From an uncultured Treponema sp. (GTDB lineage Bacteria; Spirochaetota; Spirochaetia; Treponematales; Treponemataceae), in the NCBI GenBank assembly GCA_937900125.1, contig CALCEK010000132.1, forward strand, positions 1 to 11,554: a stretch of DNA of 11,554 nt. The letters are read 5' to 3'. Under the pieces are notes generated by a model. That model did not search any database and had not been told where the DNA came from. It was given only the letters and a program-made list of their open reading frames with translations. How positions within the stretch are numbered: the stretch's first letter is position 1; each line of letters starts with the position of its first letter. Shown one piece after another: positions 5,974 to 11,554 of the stretch. Position numbers and translations under genes: made by a program.

Positions 5974-7320
5974 ATGAAAAAAACAATTGTAAAAGCGACA
6001 ACTGCACTCGCTTGTGTTTTGGCACTTAGTTTTGTGTCATGTTCAAAAAAAGATGATTCCGCAAGTTCAAGTGGAAAACAGGTAACAATTAAGTATGAGC
6101 TTTGGGATTCCGCACAGCTTCCAGCGTATCAGGCGGCGGCTAAAGTCTTTATGGAAAAAAATCCAGGAATCAAAGTTGAAATTACTCAGCTTGGTTGGGA
6201 CGACTATTGGACTGGACTTCAAACAGAAATGGTTGGCGGTTCGGCAAGCGATGTTTTTACCGACCACCTTGCAAAATATTTGGATTTTGCCTCAAAGAAT
6301 CAGCTTGTAGATTTAACGCCTTACATTCAGCGCGACAACCTTGACACTTCAATTTATATGAATGACCTTGAAAAATTGTGGCAGTCAAAAGACGGAAAAA
6401 CTTACGGTTTGCCAAAAGACTGGGACACAATTTGCATTGTTTACAACAAAGACCTTACAGACAAATTCGGCGTTTCTCATGATGAGTTGAATAATTTAAC
6501 TTGGAACGCAAAAGACGGCGGTTCATTTGAAACAATGATTCGGAGACTTTCGCTTGACACTTCTGGACGCAACGGCTTAGACCCAGCGTTTGATAAAAAC
6601 AATGTTGCGCAATATGGTCTTGTTGTTAGCCACAGCGACGACCGCGGACAAGCGCAATTTTCTGGATTAGCTTATTCAACTGGTTGGACTTACACCGACG
6701 GACTTTACGATTCAAATTATCACTATGACGACCCGCGTTTTGTTGAAACAATCAAATGGATGAAAAAAATGCAGGACGAAGGATTCTCGGCTCCGTACAC
6801 CGAAACTTCAAATGGTTCAGCATCTATTTTTAATTCTCAAAAAGCAGTTATTGTATTTGACGGCTCTTGGATGATTGGTACTTACAAAACAAATGGTGCG
6901 TTTGATGTTGGTTTTGCTCGCTTACCAGAAGGCCCTGCGGGACGCAAAAGTATGATTAACGGTTTAGGCGATTCAATTTGGGTTGGCACAAAGCACAAAG
7001 AAGAATCATGGCAGTGGGTAAAATTCCTTGCATCCCGCGAGTCACAAGAAATTGTTGGAAGCTATGGCGTTGTTTTCCCCGCAATTCAATCTGGTGTAGA
7101 CAAAGCACTTGAAACTTATGCCCAAAAAGGATATGACGTTACCGCATTCACCGACGAGGCAACCGCAAAAGACGGAACTTTCCTTTATCCAATTTTGGAC
7201 AATTCAGTTAAAATCGGTCAAATTATGACAAGAACATTCGACCAGATTTTCTTAGGCGAAAAAGACGTTGAAGCTGCATTAAAAGATTCAAATGCAGAAG
7301 TAAAAGCTTTGTTCAAATAA
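5974..7320 (+). CDS. Sugar ABC transporter solute-binding lipoprotein (extracellular family 1)
   Basis: The 448-residue product is a lipoprotein: MKKTIVK, a hydrophobic core at 8-21 and lipobox F-V-S-C with Cys23, followed by a polar Ser/Lys/Asp linker. The mature part has family 1 solute-binding features: an N-terminal lobe starting V-T-I-K-Y-E-L-W at 37-44, F-M-E-K-N-P-G-I-K-V at 59-68, the cleft segment Y-G-L-P-K-D-W-D at 144-151, and F-D-G-S-W-M at 295-300. Many Trp and Tyr residues fit stacking on sugar rings. It should capture an alpha-galactoside outside the cytoplasmic membrane and deliver it to the two permeases upstream. I chose 5974 for the AGGAGG at 5964-5969 and the signal peptide; an in-frame upstream extension has no signal peptide at its start. 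Placing the SBP third, after the permeases, is less common than SBP-first. Confidence 0.94.
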   Translation: MKKTIVKATTALACVLALSFVSCSKKDDSASSSGKQVTIKYELWDSAQLPAYQAAAKVFMEKNPGIKVEITQLGWDDYWTGLQTEMVGGSASDVFTDHLAKYLDFASKNQLVDLTPYIQRDNLDTSIYMNDLEKLWQSKDGKTYGLPKDWDTICIVYNKDLTDKFGVSHDELNNLTWNAKDGGSFETMIRRLSLDTSGRNGLDPAFDKNNVAQYGLVVSHSDDRGQAQFSGLAYSTGWTYTDGLYDSNYHYDDPRFVETIKWMKKMQDEGFSAPYTETSNGSASIFNSQKAVIVFDGSWMIGTYKTNGAFDVGFARLPEGPAGRKSMINGLGDSIWVGTKHKEESWQWVKFLASRESQEIVGSYGVVFPAIQSGVDKALETYAQKGYDVTAFTDEATAKDGTFLYPILDNSVKIGQIMTRTFDQIFLGEKDVEAALKDSNAEVKALFK

Positions 7321-7356
7321 ATCACATTAAAAGTTTCTTTTGTACGGAGAGATTAA

Positions 7357-7388
7357 TTTTCCGCTCCGCTTGGGGTGGAAAAATTTTT
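7357..7388 (+). terminator. Terminator-like hairpin A between SBP and GH36
   Basis: An 11-bp stem pairs 7357-7367 (TTTTCCGCTCC) with 7372-7382 (GGGGTGGAAAA) around a GCTT loop, with two wobble pairs. T5 follows at 7384-7388. It lies 36 nt after the SBP stop and inside the operon, so it probably acts as a partial terminator that lowers enzyme expression relative to the binding protein. Confidence 0.55.
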
Positions 7389-7419
7389 AGGCGATGCGCG
7401 TTTTGCCACCGCCTTTTTT
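7389..7419 (+). terminator. Terminator-like hairpin B directly before GH36
   Basis: AGGCG (7389-7393) can pair with CGCCT (7410-7414), directly followed by a T run to 7419. The stem is short and the loop is long (16 nt), so it is weaker than hairpin A. Its 3' arm can alternatively pair upstream with 7374-7383. Confidence 0.35.
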
Positions 7420-7421
7420 AT

Positions 7422-7426
7422 GGGAG
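7422..7426 (+). promoter_or_regulatory. Ribosome binding site fixing the GH36 start at 7432
   Basis: GGGAG lies 5 nt before the ATG at 7432. An in-frame GTG at 7375 would add 19 residues, but it lies inside the stem of hairpin A and its extension reads through both hairpins. The shorter start also begins in typical GH36 N-terminal sequence. Confidence 0.75.
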
Positions 7427-7431
7427 AAAAT

Positions 7432-9720
7432 ATGAGCATAAAATTTGACGAGGAAAAAAGTGTTTTCTTTTTGAATACACCATCTTCAACATATATAATT
7501 AGATTGTATTGTGGACGAGTTCTTCACGCAGGCTGGGTACATTCTGTGGCTAACTGGTCGGGCGTTTGTTCTACACCGCTTTTTGACCGCTCTTTTGCCG
7601 CAGTTCCAGAGGACATTCACGGTAAAGCTGATTTTTCTCCAGATGTTCAGCAGTGGGAATTTCCAACGGCGGGCAGGGGAGACACAAGAGTTCCCGCAAT
7701 AGAAGCAATCGGAAAAGAAGGCACTGTGGAAACGGAGTTTTTGTACGAAAGCCACAAAATTTATTCAGGGAAAAAAGCACTTGAGGGACTCCCTGCAACA
7801 TACACTTTAAACGATGACGAAGCGGACACTTTGGAGCTTTACTTAAAAGACCCCGATTCAGATTTGCAAATTACATTGGTGTACACCGTATGGAAAAACT
7901 TCGATGCAATTTGCCGCCACACTGTTGTAAAAAATACTTCCACAAGTCAATCGTACAAAATAGAAAATCTTATGAGCGCGAGCCTTGATTTTGCGGGAAG
8001 CAATTATTCGCTCCTTCAACTTTCTGGAGCGCACGCGCGGGAGCGGCACATTGTTACGCGCCCTTTAGTTCCTGGAATGCAAAGTGTAGAAAGTCGCCGC
8101 ACTGCAAGTAGCCATCAGCAAAATCCATTTATTGCACTTGTAGAAAATACGGCTTCGGAAACAACGGGCGATGTTTTTGGATTTTCGTTGGTCTACAGCG
8201 GAAGTTTTACAGCTCGCGCCGAAGTTGACCAATACAATATGACCCGAGTCCAAATTGGAATCAATCCATTCAATTTTTGTTGGCAATTAAAAGCGGGAGA
8301 ATCTTTTTGTACGCCAGAAGCAGTTATGGTTTTTAGCGACAAAGGTTTAGAAGGAATGACGCAAACATATCATTCTCTTTACAGAACAAGACTTTGCCGT
8401 GGCGAATGGAAAGAAAAAATCCGCCCAATCGTAATCAATAACTGGGAAGCAACTTATTTTGATTTTAACAGCGAAAAACTTTTTAAACTTGCCGACACAG
8501 CAAAATCAGTTGGAATTGAACTTTTTGTTTTAGACGATGGCTGGTTTGGAAAGAGAAACGATGATAGGTCTTCTTTGGGCGACTGGTTTGTGAACAAAGA
8601 AAAACTCCCTAATGGATTAAAAGAAATTTCTGATGGGATTCACACGCGCGGAATGAAATTTGGTTTGTGGTTTGAGCCAGAAATGATTTCTCCCGATAGT
8701 GATTTGTATCGCGCACATCCAGATTGGTGTTTGCATTGCGGAAAAAGAAGCCGCACTCTTGGTAGACACCAGTTGGTTCTTGACCTTAGCCGCAAAGATG
8801 TCGTTGACTACCTTGAAGAAAAAATTTCAGCAATCATTTCTGAATGTGGAATCGATTATATAAAATGGGATTTTAACAGAAGTCCTAGCGATGTTGCAAA
8901 TGAAGTTCTTCCGCAAGAACAGCAAATGGAAATTTCGCACAGATTTTATCTTGGACTTTACAATTTGCTAGAACGGCTCACAAATCGCTTCCCAAAAGTG
9001 CTATTTGAATCTTGCGCGGGCGGTGGCGGTCGATTTGACCCGGGTATGCTTTACTATATGCCGCAAACTTGGACAAGCGATAACACGGACGCACTTTCTA
9101 GGCTTTCAATTCAAGAAGGAACTTCGTTGGTGTACCCTTGTAGCGCAATGTCTTGTCATGTTTCTGCCGTTCCGAATCATCAGGTGGGACGATTCACAAG
9201 TCTTTCGTTGCGCGGACATGTGGCAATGGCTGGCACATTCGGTTACGAGTTGGATTTAAATCGGCTTTCTGAATTTGAACTTGCCGAAATAAAAGAGCAA
9301 GTTGCTTGGTACAAAGAAATTAGGCACACTGCACAATTTGGCACTTTGTATCGCCTAAAATCTCCTAGAACAAAAAATGCTTTTGCCGATTCTGAATTGT
9401 ATGCGTGGCAAACAGTTGAAGAAGACAAAAGTCGCGCAGTTGTTACAGTGGCTTGGACTTTTGCAGAAGCGAATCCTTCGCACGAGCTTTTAAAGCTAAA
9501 AGGTTTAGATAAAGAGGCAACGTACAAAATTAAAAGTTTGGGCGGACTTTCTATTAAACTTATGTTGCGACAGTTTTTCCCAGGAATGCCCGATGACGAA
9601 TTTTACATAGTGCCAGACGGAACAGAAGTTTCTGGCGCGGAATTGATGAACATTGGTTTGTGGATTGTAAACCGCCCAGCTTACGGCGGAAGCCTACAAT
9701 TTTTACTAGAACGAGTCTAA
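7432..9720 (+). CDS. GH36 alpha-galactosidase, cytoplasmic
   Basis: The 762-residue enzyme hydrolyses terminal alpha-1,6-galactosides such as melibiose and raffinose (EC 3.2.1.22). Its length and motif order match the bacterial GH36 group typified by Geobacillus AgaA. It has an N-terminal beta-sandwich (about 1-320), a TIM-barrel catalytic domain (about 330-640) and a C-terminal beta domain. Motifs: N-N-W-E-A-T-Y-F-D (336-344), V-L-D-D-G-W-F-G with Asp368/Asp369, L-W-F-E-P-E-M, Y-I-K-W-D-F-N-R with the nucleophile Asp480, C-A-G-G-G-G-R-F-D-P-G (528-538), and T-S-D-N-T-D-A with the acid/base Asp550. The 70-residue spacing of the two catalytic Asp residues agrees with that family. No signal peptide is seen, so it acts on imported sugar. 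All catalytic residues are present. Confidence 0.95.
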   Translation: MSIKFDEEKSVFFLNTPSSTYIIRLYCGRVLHAGWVHSVANWSGVCSTPLFDRSFAAVPEDIHGKADFSPDVQQWEFPTAGRGDTRVPAIEAIGKEGTVETEFLYESHKIYSGKKALEGLPATYTLNDDEADTLELYLKDPDSDLQITLVYTVWKNFDAICRHTVVKNTSTSQSYKIENLMSASLDFAGSNYSLLQLSGAHARERHIVTRPLVPGMQSVESRRTASSHQQNPFIALVENTASETTGDVFGFSLVYSGSFTARAEVDQYNMTRVQIGINPFNFCWQLKAGESFCTPEAVMVFSDKGLEGMTQTYHSLYRTRLCRGEWKEKIRPIVINNWEATYFDFNSEKLFKLADTAKSVGIELFVLDDGWFGKRNDDRSSLGDWFVNKEKLPNGLKEISDGIHTRGMKFGLWFEPEMISPDSDLYRAHPDWCLHCGKRSRTLGRHQLVLDLSRKDVVDYLEEKISAIISECGIDYIKWDFNRSPSDVANEVLPQEQQMEISHRFYLGLYNLLERLTNRFPKVLFESCAGGGGRFDPGMLYYMPQTWTSDNTDALSRLSIQEGTSLVYPCSAMSCHVSAVPNHQVGRFTSLSLRGHVAMAGTFGYELDLNRLSEFELAEIKEQVAWYKEIRHTAQFGTLYRLKSPRTKNAFADSELYAWQTVEEDKSRAVVTVAWTFAEANPSHELLKLKGLDKEATYKIKSLGGLSIKLMLRQFFPGMPDDEFYIVPDGTEVSGAELMNIGLWIVNRPAYGGSLQFLLERV

Positions 9721-9727
9721 TTCTTTG

Positions 9728-9771
9728 CAGGTAGCGGATTGTCCTCCTTCTTTCCGCTACCTGTTTTTTTT
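9728..9771 (+). terminator. Strong intrinsic terminator of the alpha-galactoside operon
   Basis: A perfect 11-bp stem (9728-9738 CAGGTAGCGGA with 9753-9763 TCCGCTACCTG) with a 14-nt loop is followed by T8 at 9764-9771. It lies directly after the GH36 stop. There is no A-tract on its left, so it is not a terminator for the minus-strand gene. Confidence 0.93.
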
Positions 9772-9783
9772 GTATTTTTACAA

Positions 9784-9839
9784 TGCCATTTTGAGCGTAG
9801 CGAAGAATCTATAGATATTTCGCGTTGCTCAATATAACA
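9784..9839. repeat. Palindromic REP/MITE-like dispersed-repeat copy
   Basis: A 56-bp imperfect palindrome is centred between 9811 and 9812. Its core is ATCTATAGAT (9807-9816), the middle arms are GCGAA/TTCGC, and the outer arms are TTGAGC (9791-9796) and GCTCAA (9827-9832). The ends are TG and CA. It resembles the 'CATTTTGAGCGTAGCGAAGA' class of short repeats that I know from several bacterial genomes. The left and right arms have several mismatches, so it looks like a decayed copy. It lies between two convergent gene ends, the usual place for such elements, and could serve as the 3' hairpin of the minus-strand gene. Confidence 0.7.
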
Positions 9840-9843
9840 AACA

Positions 9844-10092
9844 CTAAAATTTCTTTCCTAAAATCAAGCGTACAATCGCAATCAAAATGCAAGTTCCAAC
9901 TACGTCAATTATTAACGTGGCGATAAAACTGCTAGAAGCAATTCCTAAGATGTTTGCAATTCCAAAACCAATAAACGAGCCGACAATTCCGAGTAGGCAG
10001 TTCATCCAAAACCCGTGCTTGCTTTTCATAAAAATTCCTGCAAGCCACCCGACTAAAGCACCAACTAAAATCGTAAGAATCAATGATAACAT
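9844..10092 (-). CDS. GlsB/YeaQ/YmgE family small membrane protein
   Basis: The 82-residue protein has three hydrophobic segments (about 2-20, 27-50 and 54-78) with the family landmarks G-A-L-V-G-W-L-A-G (11-19), N-C-L-L-G-I-V-G-S-F-I-G (31-42) and a short basic C-terminus (L-G-K-K-F). Length and glycine pattern match the 'transglycosylase-associated' GlsB/YeaQ family of inner-membrane proteins, linked to stress responses, whose exact role is unknown. The start at 10092 is set by AGGAG at 10102-10098 with a 5-nt spacer. An upstream in-frame TTG at 10140 lies against the -10 of the likely promoter and would spoil the first membrane segment. The gene is divergent from the propeller-sensor gene and convergent with the alpha-galactoside operon. 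Confidence 0.9.
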   Translation of the reverse strand: MLSLILTILVGALVGWLAGIFMKSKHGFWMNCLLGIVGSFIGFGIANILGIASSSFIATLIIDVVGTCILIAIVRLILGKKF

Positions 10093-10097
10093 AAAAA

Positions 10098-10102
10098 CTC
10101 CT
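10098..10102 (-). promoter_or_regulatory. Ribosome binding site of the YeaQ-like gene
   Basis: CTCCT on the plus strand is AGGAG on the minus strand, 5 nt before the ATG at 10092. It decides for the 82-residue form over a TTG start 48 nt upstream. Confidence 0.8.
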
Positions 10103-10140
10103 GTAAAAGTAGCGCGGAAAATCGCCTCCGCATAGGGCAA

Positions 10141-10169
10141 ATTATATCACCAAAATTGTGAAAATGCAA
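10141..10169 (-). promoter_or_regulatory. Promoter of the YeaQ-like gene
   Basis: On the minus strand, TTGCAT (10169-10164), a 17-nt spacer and a perfect TATAAT (10146-10141) preceded by an extended -10 TGA give a strong sigma70-type match. The expected start is about 10134, leaving a leader of roughly 42 nt before the gene, unlike the leaderless arrangements elsewhere in the window. Confidence 0.7.
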
Positions 10170-10195
10170 ATTTAGATGGTTTTAGATTTTTCCTG

Positions 10196-10204
10196 TGTTA
10201 TAAT
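10196..10204 (+). promoter_or_regulatory. Extended -10 promoter of the propeller-sensor gene
   Basis: TGT-TATAAT (TG at 10196-10197, TATAAT at 10199-10204) is a perfect extended -10. No good -35 is seen at 16-18 nt, so an activator may be needed. The hexamer ends exactly 6 nt before the ATG at 10211, placing the expected start of transcription on the start codon. Confidence 0.6.
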
Positions 10205-10210
10205 TTTGTT

Positions 10211-11554
10211 ATGAAAAAGTGCTTTTTTTTAACAATGTTGTGTACAATTTTAAATTCGGGACTTTTATTGTTTGCCCTTGACTCTGGCGTTAAAAATAAA
10301 GATTCATTTTTTGTTCCCTACGAAAGCCGAACTTGGAAAGTTTCAGATGGGCTTCCTGGAAGTACCATAACGGATATTATTCAGGACGATAGCGGCTATC
10401 TTTACATTGGAACTTATGAGGGGCTTGTCCGATTTGATGGAATCGAATTTCAGACGATGAGTCGCGGACAAGATGAAAAATACGAGTTTTCTTCGGCGCG
10501 TTCTCTCTTTAAAGATTCTAGCGGGAAGCTTTGGGTGGGAAGCAATGACGAAGGTATTTTTTGTTTACACCACAATGGAAAAATTGACAAATACACCACC
10601 GCTGATGGACTTCCAAACAACTCAATTCGTTCTATAAGCGAAGACGAAAATGGTGACATTTGGTGCGGCACGGCTTCTGGAATCGCTTGCATTTCAAAAC
10701 TCGGAAGAGTTTTTCTTCCCAAAGGATTAGAAAAAACGGAAATTGCGCAAATGTTAATCACTTGCCTTTACTGCGATAGCGCAGGCAGAATGTGGGTTTG
10801 CGGGCAAGGGAAAAATTCGCTCTATTGCTATATGAACTCAAATTTTGTTCGCTACGATGGCATTAAAAGTTTTCCAAATCCCGTTGTAACGTGTTTGACG
10901 CAAGACAAAAATGGCGCGTTTTATTTTGGCGTGACTCCACATTTTGCGGTAAAAATTGACGGGGCTTCGGAAGAAGTTTTTGATGTGGGGCGGGGTAGGG
11001 GAACCGTAATCAATTCAATTTTCCAAGATTCAAATTCGGTGTTATGGTTTGCGATGGACTCTGGAATTTCTGTTTTGCAAAATGGAACAATTCAGTTTTA
11101 TGACGAAGAAAATGGGCTGACAAATAACAGCGTCAACAAAATCACCGAAGACAAAGAAGGTACCATTTGGCTTTGTACCGACAGGGGCGGAATTGAATGT
11201 TTGCGGCGGGGCAGATTCCGCACTCAGAATTTTTCATCCGCAATCAACTCAATTGCTGAAGACCCGCTTGCAGATTTAATTTGGCTCGGTGGCGATGACG
11301 GACTTTACTGCATGGATTCTTCGATGAATCTTGTTGAAAACGAATACACAAGGCTTTACTCAAATGTAAGAGTTCGGCACGTTGAGTTTACAAAAAACGG
11401 CGACCTTTTGGTAAGCACCTACGAAAAATTCGGGCAGCTAAGATTGTGTCGCGACGGAAAGATTTTGTTTTGGACGCAAGTTTCTGGACTCACGGGAAAC
11501 AAAGTCCGCGTTGCCACAGAAGTTTCGGATGGCAGCCTTTACATTGGAACAACG
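10211..11554 (+). CDS. Two-component-type propeller (Reg_prop) sensor protein, 3' end outside window
   Basis: The first 448 codons are present and open to the right edge. A signal peptide is visible (MKKCFF, hydrophobic to about residue 21, possible cleavage after Ala22), so the sensor part is exported. The rest is about ten beta-propeller repeats of roughly 35-45 residues with the Reg_prop pattern [LT]-x-x-[NS]-x-[IV]-x-x-I-x-[EQ]-D-x-x-G-x-[IL]-[WY]-[IVLC]-G-T. Clear copies start near residues 54, 88, 138, 294 and 334. Such propellers usually precede a Y_Y_Y domain, a membrane helix and an output domain: histidine kinase, hybrid kinase with AraC, or GGDEF (frequent in Treponema). The output domain is beyond the window, so the signalling type is unknown. 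In Bacteroidetes, similar propellers bind oligosaccharides, and a sugar ligand would suit the neighbouring operon, but this is inference. Confidence 0.85.
   Translation, partial: MKKCFFLTMLCTILNSGLLLFALDSGVKNKDSFFVPYESRTWKVSDGLPGSTITDIIQDDSGYLYIGTYEGLVRFDGIEFQTMSRGQDEKYEFSSARSLFKDSSGKLWVGSNDEGIFCLHHNGKIDKYTTADGLPNNSIRSISEDENGDIWCGTASGIACISKLGRVFLPKGLEKTEIAQMLITCLYCDSAGRMWVCGQGKNSLYCYMNSNFVRYDGIKSFPNPVVTCLTQDKNGAFYFGVTPHFAVKIDGASEEVFDVGRGRGTVINSIFQDSNSVLWFAMDSGISVLQNGTIQFYDEENGLTNNSVNKITEDKEGTIWLCTDRGGIECLRRGRFRTQNFSSAINSIAEDPLADLIWLGGDDGLYCMDSSMNLVENEYTRLYSNVRVRHVEFTKNGDLLVSTYEKFGQLRLCRDGKILFWTQVSGLTGNKVRVATEVSDGSLYIGTT

Noticed and set aside
7375..7431. GTG start adding 19 residues to GH36
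   Set aside because: It lies within a hairpin stem, has no suitably placed ribosome site, and the ATG at 7432 has GGGAG at 5 nt.
10093..10140. TTG start adding 16 residues to the YeaQ-like protein
   Set aside because: It abuts the -10 of the likely promoter and adds a polar extension unlike the family; the ATG at 10092 has AGGAG.
10450..10761. 103-codon minus-strand frame inside the propeller gene
   Set aside because: It is the antisense of clear Reg_prop repeats and has no supporting start signal or motif.
1..11554. CRISPR array, tRNA, rRNA, insertion sequence or phage genes
   Set aside because: No regularly spaced direct repeats, no tRNA cloverleaf or rRNA core sequence and no transposase or integrase motif were seen on either strand.

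Overview
The window is AT-rich and gene-dense. It looks like part of a spirochaete chromosome, most likely a host-associated Treponema. The reasons are two lipoproteins with loose F/V-S-C lipoboxes, a CUT1 sugar ABC operon without its own ATPase, a DUF3737 gene, a large Reg_prop sensor gene and a palindromic repeat of the 'TTTTGAGCGTAGCGAAGAATCT' kind cut into dispersed copies. The genus is an inference from these features, not a database match.

Layout, left to right. (1) 141-686 encodes an unrecognised lipoprotein and is followed by a strong terminator. (2) 789-1652 (DUF3737 beta-helix protein) and 1665-2858 (MalY/PatB-type PLP C-S lyase/aminotransferase) form a tight two-gene operon. (3) 2943-3950 (minus strand) encodes a LacI-family regulator. 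It is divergent from an alpha-galactoside operon: permease 1 (4070-4948), permease 2 (4959-5855), solute-binding lipoprotein (5974-7320) and GH36 alpha-galactosidase (7432-9720), closed by a strong terminator at 9728-9771. (4) A palindromic repeat at 9784-9839 is followed by a small GlsB/YeaQ-type membrane protein on the minus strand (9844-10092). (5) Divergent from that, a secreted or periplasmic propeller-sensor protein starts at 10211 and runs off the right edge.

The core is a self-contained uptake-and-cleavage unit. The lipoprotein binds an alpha-galactoside (raffinose, melibiose or similar), the two permeases import it using an ATPase encoded elsewhere, and the cytoplasmic GH36 enzyme releases galactose. 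The LacI-type protein probably controls both directions through a perfect 14-bp palindrome lying midway between the two promoters.

The most notable non-coding signal is a repeated promoter geometry. Four genes that start transcription units (141, 3950 minus, 4070, 10211) each have a good -10 hexamer exactly 6 nt before the ATG, which places the expected transcription start on the A of the start codon. They look leaderless, whereas genes inside operons carry clear Shine-Dalgarno sites. A second signal is the SBP-GH36 junction, which has two terminator-like hairpins, a mutually exclusive alternative pairing and a 13-codon ORF containing Pro-Pro-Pro. I see no wholly new multi-gene system; the interest lies mainly in regulation.
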